From the NCBI GenBank assembly GCA_030612365.1, contig JAUWOA010000007.1:1-49409 (forward strand): a stretch of DNA of 49,409 bases. The letters run 5' to 3'. Both the position numbers and the translations under genes were made by a program. The DNA is from Candidatus Thorarchaeota archaeon (lineage in GTDB: Archaea; Asgardarchaeota; Thorarchaeia; Thorarchaeales; Thorarchaeaceae). Shown here piece after piece: positions 35,604 through 44,890 of this stretch. Below the pieces are notes generated by a model. It did not search any database. It worked only from the letters and a program-made list of their open reading frames with translations, and was not told the DNA's origin. Numbering within the stretch: position 1 is the first letter of the stretch; every line of letters starts with the position of its first letter.

Positions 35604-38600
35604 GTGACTGAGTCTGAGCCTAGCCTACCAAAGCATAGTATCCACTATGCCCGCTACTTCGCTGCACTGAATAAAGAGGTTAAAAGAATCTATGCAGTCG
35701 CAGAGAGTGCTAGGGCGAAGGGCGTTGACCCCACAACAGTTGTTGAGATTCCGCCAGCGTATGATGTAGCAGCTCGTGTTGAGGCTACACTTGACGGCCC
35801 TGTTGGCGTGGCAAAGCGGATTCGAGAGCTGCAGAAAGACAAAAAGCGCTCAAGAGAAGAGGTAGCCTTTGCTGTCGCTAAAGAGATTGCCACAGGGAAT
35901 CTAGGTGGCATCACAGACCATGAAAAGGCTGCAGACAAAGCCGTACGAGTGGCTCTTGCGATACTTACCGAGAGCATTACTGCTGCTCCAATTGAAGGAA
36001 TCTCAAAAGTTCGAATTAGGGGCGCGGGTTCAGATCAATACCTTGCCATCTATCTCGCAGGGCCTATACGGGCTGCTGGCGGTACAGAGGCCGCCATGAC
36101 GGTTCTAGTTGCAGACTATGTAAGGCAGGTGCTAGATCTTCCAGCATTCAAGGCTACTGAGGAGGAAGTCGAGAGATCTTTGGAAGAGGTTGAGCTCTAT
36201 GCAAGAGCAGTGCATCTTCAGTATCCAGTGCAGCTTGACCTATTACGGCTAGCAGCCTCGAAACTACCAATAATGCTGACGGGGGAGCCAACGGAGGAGT
36301 TCGAGGTATCGGGCAGTCGCGATTTGGATCGAATAGAAACCAACCGTGTTAGAGGTGGAGCAGTTCTAGTACTCAATGACGGCGTCGTTGGGAGGGCTGC
36401 CAAACTCGCCAAAATTGTGAACGGATTGGAGATGCCTGGGTGGGAGTGGCTCAATGAACTGGCTGAGAAGACTAGCAAAGCTGAGTCATCAGAGGATGAA
36501 TCAGAGGAGAAAAAACTGGCTCCAAAATCCGAGTATCTAGCGGATGTGATTGGCGGCCGCCCAGTGTTTTCACATCCTTCACGAATTGGTGGTTTCAGAT
36601 TGAGATATGGCCGGTCTCGCAACACAGGATTGGCCGGGGTGGGCGTTCATCCTGCTACGATGCTCTTAGTTGACGAGTTCTTGGCTCCCGGGACTCACAT
36701 CCGAACGGAGCGTCCTGGCAAAGGCTCCATAGTATCCCCCGTAGACACCATCGAAGGCCCTACGGTCCTTCTTCGAGATGGAACAGTTAAACAGGTATTT
36801 ACGACTGAAGAGGCTCGTAGGCTTCAAGAACAGACTGAACGAATAATCTTTCTGGGCGATATATTGGTTGCACTTGGCGAGTTCCTCGAGAACAACCACC
36901 CACTCGTTCCATCGGGGTATTGCGAAGAATGGTGGTCACATGATCTCGACAAGGCACGCATGAAACTCAAAGAGTCTGAGGTTGAACAACGCCTTTCAGG
37001 CTCGGACATCACCGCCAGTGATCTATACGAATTTACTAACAATCCTCTCTCGAATATCCCCTCACCAGAACAAGCACTTCATCTGGCAATGTCATTTGGA
37101 GTGCCACTTCACCCTAGGTATCTCTATCGTTGGCTTGCATTGAGTGCTGAGGAAACATCGGATCTTAGGACATGGCTGCTAAAGAATAAGAGGATAGAGA
37201 AAACCACTCAAAACAGCCGCATGATAATTCCAAATGATGCACGATATAAAGAGCTACTCACAAGAGTAGGTATCCCTCATTCTCTGAATGAAGACTGCAG
37301 TCTGATTTGGATTACAGATAGCCCCGCGACAGTTCTAGCGCAATTGGGTGATAAGCGCAAATCCTCCAAGGGGAATAACGCTCTTGAGGTTCTCAATTCT
37401 TGCACGAAAATTGTGCTTAGAGACAAGATGGGATTCTCGATAGGGGCAAGAATGGGTCGGCCTGAGAAGGCTGAAGAACGCAAAATGAAGCCTCCTGTTC
37501 ATGTGCTGTTTCCGGTAGGACGAGCTCTATCAAGCGAACGACGGGTGGAACGCATTGCCAGAAGCAACGCACACACATCAACACAATGCACCTTCGACAC
37601 TGATGGCACGGTAATGGAACCTGCTCTGGGGGGTTCAGGTGTACGGCTTGAAATGGTATCTAGAATCTGCACAGGATGTGGGCTCGAAACCTTTGAGTCC
37701 AGATGTCGCGAATGTGGGTCACATACTGAAGTCCAATCGTGGTGTTCGCATGAAGAGTGTGGCAGAGCAGTAGATACTACCACTGGAGTGTGTCCCAACA
37801 AACATGACATGAATCTTATCCGCACCACGAAGACTATCTCTGTAGACTTCCAAGCGCTTTTGGAAGACATAAAGAAAGATCTTGGCGAGTCACAGACTTA
37901 CAATCTTCGAGGAGTCCTAGGACTGACCAGCAATCATAAGGTGCCAGAGTATCTTGGAAAGGGAGTCTTGCGCGCCAAACATGATGTGTACACCTACCGC
38001 GACGGCACAGCACGATTCGACGCCACTGATGCACCGCTGACTCACTTCAAACCCAGAGAGATTGGGGTTTCTGTAAGTCGTTTACATGAACTAGGATACA
38101 GAGCTGATTATCAAGGCGAGCCTCTGGTTTCAGATGAGCAGGTCATCGAGCTCATGGTTCAAGATTTGGTAGTCCCCGAAAATTGTGCGGACTACTTGGT
38201 TAATGTAGGCAATTTTGTAGATGATTGCCTTCAGCAAATCTATGGCTTGGACAGATACTACGAGTTCCGTAGTCGTGAGGCCGTAATCGGGCAGTTGGTG
38301 ATTGGACTTGCGCCTCACACATCTGCGGGGATAATTGGCAGAGTAATCGGGTTTACAAATGCAAGCGTGTGCTATGCGCATCCCTACTGGCATGCAGCAA
38401 AACGGAGAAACTGTGACGGCGACGAAGACGCTCTGATTCTAGTCCTTGATGCACTCATCAACTTCTCTAAAGAATATCTTCCAAGGGGCAGAGGTGGGTT
38501 CATGGATGCTCCCCTTGTTCTGTCTGTAGTTCTAGACCCAACCGAGATTGATGATGAAGCTCACAACATGGAAGTCTGCAATCGATATCCTGCTCAGTTC

Positions 38601-39167
38601 TACAGTATGGCTGCTGAGGCGCAGCACCCTCGAGTGGTCGAGAGTCTCGTAGATATCGTGGCGTCGCGACTAGACACAGAGGCACAGTACGAGGGACTCG
38701 GCTTTACACATGGCACTTCATCAATTGACGATGGTCCACGCAACTCGAGATACAAGACACTAGGCAGCATGGTTGAGAAGCTTGATGCACAGCTCAACCT
38801 TGCGAAACTTATTGATGCAGTGGACTCGCAAGATGTTGCAGAACGTGTGCTTTCACATCATTTCATTCGCGATATCAGAGGAAATCTTCGTGCATACTCA
38901 ACGCAGAAAATACAATGCTTGAAGTGTCACAGAGTATACAGAAGAGTCCCACTCTCCGGCTCTTGTATCTGCGGCGCGAAACTCTCACTTACTGTGAGGC
39001 AGAAGAACATCTCAAAGTACCTAACTATAGCTGAGCGGTTGATTCGTGAATATGGACTCGGACAGTACCTACAACAACGCCTCAATCTGATTAACTCATC
39101 TTTGGACTCGATGTTCGTATCCGAACAGACATCTCTGTCTGAACAAACTTCTCAAGCCAACCTGTAA
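35604..39167 (+). CDS. polC: DNA polymerase D large subunit (DP2)
   Basis: This is the catalytic subunit of the archaeal D-family polymerase, in 1187 residues without an intein. The active-site motif NCDGDEDALIL near residue 935 carries the metal-binding aspartates, embedded in the RNA-polymerase-like double-psi barrel. Zinc-binding clusters CTGCGLETFESRCRECG and CSHEECG...CPNKHD lie near residues 690-735, and a C-terminal one (CLKCHR...CICGAK) near residue 1110. The start is GTG at 35604; a five-codon out-of-frame ORF at 35594 overlaps it. The small subunit DP1 is not in the window. Confidence 0.96.
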   Translation: MTESEPSLPKHSIHYARYFAALNKEVKRIYAVAESARAKGVDPTTVVEIPPAYDVAARVEATLDGPVGVAKRIRELQKDKKRSREEVAFAVAKEIATGNLGGITDHEKAADKAVRVALAILTESITAAPIEGISKVRIRGAGSDQYLAIYLAGPIRAAGGTEAAMTVLVADYVRQVLDLPAFKATEEEVERSLEEVELYARAVHLQYPVQLDLLRLAASKLPIMLTGEPTEEFEVSGSRDLDRIETNRVRGGAVLVLNDGVVGRAAKLAKIVNGLEMPGWEWLNELAEKTSKAESSEDESEEKKLAPKSEYLADVIGGRPVFSHPSRIGGFRLRYGRSRNTGLAGVGVHPATMLLVDEFLAPGTHIRTERPGKGSIVSPVDTIEGPTVLLRDGTVKQVFTTEEARRLQEQTERIIFLGDILVALGEFLENNHPLVPSGYCEEWWSHDLDKARMKLKESEVEQRLSGSDITASDLYEFTNNPLSNIPSPEQALHLAMSFGVPLHPRYLYRWLALSAEETSDLRTWLLKNKRIEKTTQNSRMIIPNDARYKELLTRVGIPHSLNEDCSLIWITDSPATVLAQLGDKRKSSKGNNALEVLNSCTKIVLRDKMGFSIGARMGRPEKAEERKMKPPVHVLFPVGRALSSERRVERIARSNAHTSTQCTFDTDGTVMEPALGGSGVRLEMVSRICTGCGLETFESRCRECGSHTEVQSWCSHEECGRAVDTTTGVCPNKHDMNLIRTTKTISVDFQALLEDIKKDLGESQTYNLRGVLGLTSNHKVPEYLGKGVLRAKHDVYTYRDGTARFDATDAPLTHFKPREIGVSVSRLHELGYRADYQGEPLVSDEQVIELMVQDLVVPENCADYLVNVGNFVDDCLQQIYGLDRYYEFRSREAVIGQLVIGLAPHTSAGIIGRVIGFTNASVCYAHPYWHAAKRRNCDGDEDALILVLDALINFSKEYLPRGRGGFMDAPLVLSVVLDPTEIDDEAHNMEVCNRYPAQFYSMAAEAQHPRVVESLVDIVASRLDTEAQYEGLGFTHGTSSIDDGPRNSRYKTLGSMVEKLDAQLNLAKLIDAVDSQDVAERVLSHHFIRDIRGNLRAYSTQKIQCLKCHRVYRRVPLSGSCICGAKLSLTVRQKNISKYLTIAERLIREYGLGQYLQQRLNLINSSLDSMFVSEQTSLSEQTSQANL

Positions 39168-39172
39168 TGTCC

Positions 39173-40024
39173 CTATTCGATCTCGACTGCTAATCCCAAT
39201 AAATCGCGGTCGTCTATTACACCAATAAGATTGCCTGCGGCTGAAAGCACCGGTGCTTGGTCAATGTCATTTTTCCTTAGTATTCGTACACATTCTGGAA
39301 TGGTTGTGACTTCGGTTACACTGATTATGTTCTTGGTCATAACCTGTTCCACAGGAACATTGGGTAATTTCAAGAGCTTCTTGGTGACAATCAGAAAGTC
39401 CTTGGATGTCCAGCCCCATTCCACAGCTTGTTCAGTCCCGCTGTAGGTCTTGGATATATTGTCCTCGACTGTGATCTCAGACAGTCGTATGTAGTCACTG
39501 ACTGATATCACACCTGCGACTCCTCCTGCTTCGTTGACAACCACAAGCGCATGCTTCCCGGACATTTCCATAATCATGTATGATAGAGGAAGAGGAGTCT
39601 GATCCCACACTGCAATGACTTGATGGTTAACAAAGTCTTCGATGCTCTTGTCGTCATATTCTCCGCTCTCTTCTAGTATTGCACCCAGAATGTCAGGTAT
39701 GGACACAAGTCCTACGAGCTTGTCCTTATCCACTACAGGTAATCTCCTGTACTTCTTGTTTCGCATAATCTTAGCTGCCGTTTTCACATTAGTTCTAGGT
39801 GTAACAGTGTCTGGGTCTCTTACCATGAGCATAGCAAGCTGATTCTCATCTGCTTTCCGCAAGAGGTCTGTTCTTGTGACAATTCCCACAAGGGTCTTGG
39901 TCCCTTTCTTCACGATAGGGAGTCCGTTAATTTGTTTCTCTGCCATGAGTAGCAGGACATCTTCTCTGGTGCCTGGTACTGATACGAAGACCACGTCTTT
40001 CTGCATGCAGTCTGCGACTTTCAT
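39173..40024 (-). CDS. Four-CBS-domain protein
   Basis: This 283-residue protein consists almost only of CBS motifs, two pairs in tandem. Repeats start with ADCMQKDVVFVSVPGT, MVRDPDTVTPRTNVKTAA, a degenerate third one (VNHQVIAVWDQTPL), and VEQVMTKNIISVTEVTTI. Recurrent GLVSIPDIL and GVIDDRDLLG mark the domain ends. CBS modules usually bind adenine nucleotides and regulate a partner; which one is unknown here. No catalytic domain is fused. The ATG is at 40024, and the 157-bp gap upstream holds no other gene. Confidence 0.85.
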   Translation of the reverse strand: MKVADCMQKDVVFVSVPGTREDVLLLMAEKQINGLPIVKKGTKTLVGIVTRTDLLRKADENQLAMLMVRDPDTVTPRTNVKTAAKIMRNKKYRRLPVVDKDKLVGLVSIPDILGAILEESGEYDDKSIEDFVNHQVIAVWDQTPLPLSYMIMEMSGKHALVVVNEAGGVAGVISVSDYIRLSEITVEDNISKTYSGTEQAVEWGWTSKDFLIVTKKLLKLPNVPVEQVMTKNIISVTEVTTIPECVRILRKNDIDQAPVLSAAGNLIGVIDDRDLLGLAVEIE

Positions 40025-40181
40025 TGTTGATATTACTCCGGTACAAGATATAGAGTGTCGTTGAACCTGCTAATTCCTGTTGGACAATCGAGATGTCTAG
40101 CCTCAACGACGGAACAAGAATAGGCTCTTTGCTGACCTTTTATGTCTATCTTTCATTTTAAAATGTTCATCTTTGGACACG

Positions 40182-40742
40182 CTACCAAGGGTTCTTCTTT
40201 AGCCCCAGTAGGTAGCTGCCTGCATTGCTCACCCAGTGAATGACGAGAGTTATGAGAATAAGAATTGCGGGATACACTGGATTTGGCTGCAGGAATGGTG
40301 CAGCAAGAATCAACGCCATCAGTACAAACCCGAGCTGATCAAGCATTGGCGATGGCGCGCCACTACGGAGACTAATTCGCCTTTTTAGAAACGAACCAAC
40401 CAAATCGCCAAGCAGAGCGCCAATCGATAATATCAGGGCGATTGAAATGCCTGAGAAGAGAATGGTTTCCATGCCTTGTGACACCACAAGATACTGTACC
40501 ATATGCAATCTAACATAGGGGGCAGCGATTGATTGTGCGACTCCGGTAAAAACACCGAAAATGATCCCTGACATGAATCCTCTGATAGTCTTGCCATCAC
40601 CGAGAATCCTGTTGCCATCCCTGAACAGTAGCCCACCGTCCATTGGCCTTCCTCCGCCAAAGATAACTGGAGTGGCATTGGCAACCCACGCTGGCAAGCC
40701 GAGCCATAGGGCGAGTCCAACTAGGGCAAGTTCTTCATACAT
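40182..40742 (-). CDS. carS: CDP-archaeol synthase
   Basis: CarS activates digeranylgeranylglyceryl phosphate with CTP to form CDP-archaeol for polar lipid synthesis. The 186 residues contain the family block NATPVIFGGGRPMDGGLLF, and DGNRILGDGKTIRGF after it, followed by several membrane segments. DLVGSFLKRRISLRSGAPSP near residue 115 matches the CDP-binding region of the cytidylyltransferase superfamily. The start ATG overlaps the radB stop by 4 nt. Together with G1P dehydrogenase and the mevalonate genes, it shows archaeal-type ether lipid synthesis. Confidence 0.93.
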   Translation of the reverse strand: MYEELALVGLALWLGLPAWVANATPVIFGGGRPMDGGLLFRDGNRILGDGKTIRGFMSGIIFGVFTGVAQSIAAPYVRLHMVQYLVVSQGMETILFSGISIALILSIGALLGDLVGSFLKRRISLRSGAPSPMLDQLGFVLMALILAAPFLQPNPVYPAILILITLVIHWVSNAGSYLLGLKKNPW

Positions 40743-41488
40743 CAGCGTTGCTCCTGTGTCAAACTCTCTTCTGACTCCATTTCACTGTTTTCTTCTGTGC
40801 TGCGTTTTGCCGTGAATCCTTTCATAGCAAGATACATCACACTCTTCGAGGGCTCACCATCAGGTACCAGTCTTTCCACGATTCTTTCTGCGATGCCACG
40901 CCCGACTTTCAATCGTACGGAATAGTCTTCGTAAAATTCCATGATGTTTCGGGCGACGGGTTCGAATCCTTGTGATTCATCCATTCGTCCCCTTACTTGG
41001 TTCAATACCATCACAGCCATGTTTCGTTCCTTGGCAAGTCCCTTCAGAATGCCCATCTGTGTATTCAGTTCTCGATGTGCTGCGTAGTTGGTCTTCTTGT
41101 CTTCAAGGGCGGCTCTGTACAATCTTGTGAGAGTATCAACAACAACTAGTCTTGTTCCCTCTCGCGAATATAGATCGAGATCATCTATGAGTGTCCCCTG
41201 CTCGCTGAAGCTCTTAGGGGAAAGAATAGTCACCAAGTTTTCAATCGCATCAAGTTTCTTATTCGTAATCTGTTCAAGCCTTTCGATTGGTGATTCTCCC
41301 TCAGAATTCACGTAGACTGTTCCAACATCCAGACGACAAGCCGCGTTGACAAAATGAAGTGCCAAGGTTGTCTTACCAGCTGCCGCCTCACCAAAGGCAT
41401 GAGTCAGATATCCAGTGTGCAAGCCTCCACTAAGGATGAGGTCCAATGAAGACACCCCTGTTGGAATAATCAAGGCGGATTTCACCAT
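40742..41488 (-). CDS. radB: RadB-like RecA-family ATPase
   Basis: RadB is the archaeal RecA/RadA paralogue thought to modulate recombination. The 248 residues contain Walker A GEAAAGKTT near residue 35, Walker B TRLVVVDTLTRLYR near residue 110, and the RecA-family segment MAVMVLNQVRG near residue 150. It lacks the N-terminal DNA-binding domain of RadA, as expected. The frame reaches back to 41569, but ATG 41488 matches the family and lies 27 nt from the start of a TATA box, so the mRNA may be leaderless. An acidic C-terminal tail is added. Confidence 0.85.
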   Translation of the reverse strand: MVKSALIIPTGVSSLDLILSGGLHTGYLTHAFGEAAAGKTTLALHFVNAACRLDVGTVYVNSEGESPIERLEQITNKKLDAIENLVTILSPKSFSEQGTLIDDLDLYSREGTRLVVVDTLTRLYRAALEDKKTNYAAHRELNTQMGILKGLAKERNMAVMVLNQVRGRMDESQGFEPVARNIMEFYEDYSVRLKVGRGIAERIVERLVPDGEPSKSVMYLAMKGFTAKRSTEENSEMESEESLTQEQR

Positions 41489-41510
41489 CTGTAGAGTCCA
41501 TCTAAGGAGT

Positions 41511-41516
41511 CTTAAG
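41511..41516. promoter_or_regulatory. Shared palindromic TATA core between radB and 41539 gene
   Basis: CTTAAG reads the same on both strands. From its first T on each strand, the two start codons (41488 on minus, 41539 on plus) are both 27 nt away. A single palindromic box could therefore drive two leaderless transcripts in opposite directions. Confidence 0.5.
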
Positions 41517-41538
41517 GATACCCCAGTACGCGCATATG

Positions 41539-42300
41539 ATGCCTCGCAGTGAAGTCGCAGTAGCAACAAGAAACCCCAAAACGCTCTATCTCGTTATGGA
41601 GGTTCTCAAGGGCCTAGAATTGGATTTCGTGGTATGTGAGCCTGGTGGCGTAGAGTGTCAGATTGCCAAGGTCATCATAACCACAAGTGACGAGGCAAGA
41701 GGTCTTGACCCTGAACGAGTGGTCATTATAGACGATGAACTTAATGAAGACTCCATGGTGATTGCTCTGATGCTTCATCTTCTGGACATAAGAAAACCCA
41801 CAAACATTGTTGTTGGGGTTGATCCTGGAATGCGATTCGGGTTAGCACTGGTCATAGATGGCAACGTGATTCGTACTAGGATATCATCCTCACCGGCTAA
41901 GGCTGCCCGTTTCACCTTACGCTGGCTGGCAGCAGTCAACGAAATCTTCTCTCAGGAGCCCGTAATACGAGTTGGTACTGGATCTAGCATGTTTGCAGCG
42001 TTCTTTCTTCGAGAAATCACTCCACATGTAGACAACACTTCACTGGAGCTGGTTAACGAAGAGAATACCACAAAGGTCAGCGAATCGGACATGTCATCTG
42101 CTATTCTGATTGCCATGCGTCAAGGTCAGTCGTTGAAAGAATCGGATGATATCTTTGAAATCCGGGAAAGCCATGTGCAGTCGTTGAAACATTTGGTTCT
42201 TGATATAACCAATGGCACCAAACGCATTTCCACAGCTGATGCACAAGCGGTGCTGCTGGGCGACAAATCATATGAATGGCTATTGGACACCACTGGCTAA
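41539..42300 (+). CDS. RNase H-fold (RuvC/YqgF-like) hypothetical protein
   Basis: This 253-residue protein has a central VVGVDPGMRFGLALVIDGNVI near residue 94, which resembles the first strand and DPG motif of RuvC/YqgF nucleases of the RNase H fold. The surrounding sequence is not recognised, and further catalytic acidic residues cannot be placed with certainty. The N-terminal 90 residues look like a separate alpha/beta domain. ATG 41536 is an alternative start. It overlaps the stop of the convergent xpd gene by 4 nt. The neighbours (RadB, XPD, TopA) hint at DNA metabolism. Confidence 0.6.
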   Translation: MPRSEVAVATRNPKTLYLVMEVLKGLELDFVVCEPGGVECQIAKVIITTSDEARGLDPERVVIIDDELNEDSMVIALMLHLLDIRKPTNIVVGVDPGMRFGLALVIDGNVIRTRISSSPAKAARFTLRWLAAVNEIFSQEPVIRVGTGSSMFAAFFLREITPHVDNTSLELVNEENTTKVSESDMSSAILIAMRQGQSLKESDDIFEIRESHVQSLKHLVLDITNGTKRISTADAQAVLLGDKSYEWLLDTTG

Positions 42301-44225
42301 TCGCTGAAGAAGGCTTCCACCTGTTGAGCCACCATGTCTGGGCTGTCAGGCATCACTTGTATGACCTCATCTAACCATTTGGGCATAAATCGTCGGAGGT
42401 AACTTGTTGCAAATCGTTGATCCAAGAGAATAATGGCTCCACGGTCTTCGAGTCGCCGAACTGGCCGGCCAGCCGCTTGAACCGCTCGAGTCATTGATGG
42501 TAAGACATAGGCATAGTCCCTTCCTCTGCGATTGAAGCGCTTATCGAAGTATTGAATCAGCGCATCCGTTCGAAGGGTTGGTCTTGCATAAGGCACACCC
42601 ACAACGATGACACTCTCCATTGTGGAACCCGGGAAGTCACCTCCCTCTGAGTTGCGCCCTCCCTGCACTCCCAATAGGACTGCACCTCCCATATCACCTC
42701 TTGCTTTGAATTCCTCTATCAGGGTGTCGTTGTCACTGGTCTTCATCCCCTGCTTCTCTGAATAGAGTTTCTTCCGCAGCCTTTTCTCTAAGCCTGCTTT
42801 GAGCAGGGCACCCCCTACAGCATAGCTTGTGGTGAAAATACCAGTATTGCCTGGAGTCGCGTGAGCAACAGCAACACAGTGGTCAACCATGCGACTGAAT
42901 AGCGCATCAGACCGTGTCTTGTAGGAAGTACCCACACCCTCGACAATCATCGCTAACCTGTTTCGCTTAGCGAACGGGTTATGGAATGTTAGCTTAGCAG
43001 TTTCAGGACCAAGTCCTATCATCTCAGAAAAGGCATCGAGGGGGGAGAGAGTCCCGGAGATTGCAACTGAACTACGCACCATTCTGAGTATTGGATTCGT
43101 GATTACAGTTGGATCAAGTGCTACAAGATCAAGCGAAACTCTTCTACTCTCTCTGCTAGTCCGAGCTGACGCAATCATAAACGTGTAGTCCTCTCGTTTA
43201 GAATATTCAACCCACTTCAGCATGAAGTCAGCAACTCTGTGAATTGTGGACCTAGGAAATTTCCCAGCTTTCAGAAGACCTCGTCGTATACTTGCTCCTA
43301 CGCTTTTCATATGCGATATAACTTCGTCTTCCGGTTTCATTCCCGCCTCCATAATCGCAATCTCAAAGATGACCTCCGGGTCCACCATCTTCTCATCATC
43401 TTCTTTCATCTCTGTTGAATTCTCTAAGATGACTTTTGCAAGCTCTCTACAGAAGTCCTTGGAAATAGTATCATGGTAAGTCGTCGCCTCACGAATGGCT
43501 TGTCTTACTGTTCCCACGGGCAGCGAGTCACTAGCTGAATCTAGGGCTGTCGACGGTATATTGTGCGCTTCATCTTGAATCAAGACGATCTTTCCAAGAG
43601 GTATTTCAAGTTCGGGCATGAACACTTCCATAACAAAAGGATCAAACACGTAGAGGTAGGAGAAGGCTACAACATCAACGACTTTGGCGAGTTTCTTGGC
43701 CAATTCGTATGGACAGAAAGCACGCTTCTTGGCGATTCCGACAATGTCTGGGGCCGTGAGGACTCCTGAGGGCATGATGTCAAGAACATTCGCGGAATCG
43801 ACTGCTTTCTTTGTTCTCTCGTAGTATGCGCATTTTCCTGTTGCTTTCAACTGTCCACATACTTCGCTGATGGACGCGAAGAAGCCAGCATTCTCAAGAA
43901 CGAAAGGATTGAGACACATATGGCGCCTTCCTCTGAAAGAAACTCCGGTTACGCATTGCCTCTTCGATATCGCGTCAAGCTCTTCCATGACACGATCTAG
44001 TTGTCTATGCGTCCGCGCGCAATAGAGCACTTTCCCACTATTTTCCAAAACCCATGGTAGAACTCCACATAGTGTCGCACAAGTCTTTCCGAATCCATTT
44101 GGCGCCTCACAGACAATATTGTGTCCGCTTCTGACCTTGTCGCTAATATGGTTCATCATTTCTTCTTGGCCTTTACGAGGTTCATCATATGGAAAGAAGT
44201 CCATTGGAGCGGATTGTTCAGTCAT
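42297..44225 (-). CDS. xpd: XPD/Rad3-family DNA helicase
   Basis: XPD is a 5'-3' superfamily 2 helicase with an iron-sulfur cluster. The 642 residues have Walker A EAPNGFGKTCATL near residue 40, four cluster cysteines (RRHMC near 105, VCGQ, GKCAYY, FCPY near 170), the DEAH box near residue 220, and SGTLSPLDAFSEMIG near residue 395. Late blocks such as QAAGRPVRRLEDRG complete the helicase domains. The length is close to other archaeal XPD proteins. It may act in nucleotide excision repair or fork maintenance. Confidence 0.93.
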   Translation of the reverse strand: MTEQSAPMDFFPYDEPRKGQEEMMNHISDKVRSGHNIVCEAPNGFGKTCATLCGVLPWVLENSGKVLYCARTHRQLDRVMEELDAISKRQCVTGVSFRGRRHMCLNPFVLENAGFFASISEVCGQLKATGKCAYYERTKKAVDSANVLDIMPSGVLTAPDIVGIAKKRAFCPYELAKKLAKVVDVVAFSYLYVFDPFVMEVFMPELEIPLGKIVLIQDEAHNIPSTALDSASDSLPVGTVRQAIREATTYHDTISKDFCRELAKVILENSTEMKEDDEKMVDPEVIFEIAIMEAGMKPEDEVISHMKSVGASIRRGLLKAGKFPRSTIHRVADFMLKWVEYSKREDYTFMIASARTSRESRRVSLDLVALDPTVITNPILRMVRSSVAISGTLSPLDAFSEMIGLGPETAKLTFHNPFAKRNRLAMIVEGVGTSYKTRSDALFSRMVDHCVAVAHATPGNTGIFTTSYAVGGALLKAGLEKRLRKKLYSEKQGMKTSDNDTLIEEFKARGDMGGAVLLGVQGGRNSEGGDFPGSTMESVIVVGVPYARPTLRTDALIQYFDKRFNRRGRDYAYVLPSMTRAVQAAGRPVRRLEDRGAIILLDQRFATSYLRRFMPKWLDEVIQVMPDSPDMVAQQVEAFFSD

Positions 44226-44340
44226 GAAGATTCCAACGAATTCAGCAGGGCTACTATTGATAACGATGTTGCTTGGCTTGCATGAATTGGCCGCCTATCG
44301 TATCTGTTTATTACCTCATTGAGCATTACGACATCCGGCG

Positions 44341-44691
44341 ATGGAAATGAGTCTGGAGGACATCAGGGAATTCGAATCCGAGTTTTCACAGGGCAAGCTC
44401 AGGGGTAGAGTAATTGACCTTGAGAATGGCATACTGCTTCTCTTGTCTGATTCGGAACGGTTCCGGATATCTCTCTCAGCTGTGGCAATTCCACCGGCTC
44501 ATGGACGCAGAGAGCCCGTGTCCACTGGCTTTCTCTCGACGGGTCTAGATGCAACGCTTGTACGAACTATAGCTGAGAGAGTTGCAGCGTGGACCAATCA
44601 GACCTGCATGCTAGTCATAGCGGTGAATAGTCTAAACAGGGAACTGATGATGGAAATCATTACCATCCTGAAGAACTACCTTGTGACATAA
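44341..44691 (+). CDS. Hypothetical protein
   Basis: This 116-residue protein has no recognised family. It begins with an acidic helix (SLEDIREFESEFSQ), continues with a beta-rich stretch (RGRVIDLENGILLLLSDSERF) and ends in a hydrophobic helix, so it may be a small alpha/beta domain. A TATA-like box (TTTATTAC) at 44307 stands before it. The 3' end overlaps the convergent zinc-ribbon gene by 32 nt. Either ATG 44341 or ATG 44347 could be the start. Confidence 0.55.
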   Translation: MEMSLEDIREFESEFSQGKLRGRVIDLENGILLLLSDSERFRISLSAVAIPPAHGRREPVSTGFLSTGLDATLVRTIAERVAAWTNQTCMLVIAVNSLNRELMMEIITILKNYLVT

Positions 44692-44890
44692 GATGTTCAG
44701 CTATTTCGCGCACCCACATACCCGTTTCGTCTAGTTCTTGCACGCGATTCAGGTACTCTTTCCAGTCTATCTCAAGTGCGCGTTCCCAATCACCAAAAGT
44801 GGCTCGCAGATTATCAAGCGCGTGTTTGTGGTACAAACAGAGCTTTGAATCCTCTGCGACTTCACGACCGCATACCGGACACACATTCAC
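44660..44890 (-). CDS. Small zinc-ribbon protein after topA
   Basis: This 76-residue protein has an N-terminal CPVCGREV followed by CLYHKH, a one-knuckle zinc site of CxxC...CxxxH type. The rest (RATFGDWERALEIDWKEYLN and onwards) is helical. The ATG overlaps the topA stop by 4 nt, so it is translationally coupled to topoisomerase I and may act with it. No named family was recognised. Confidence 0.65.
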   Translation of the reverse strand: MNVCPVCGREVAEDSKLCLYHKHALDNLRATFGDWERALEIDWKEYLNRVQELDETGMWVREIAEHLMSQGSSSGW

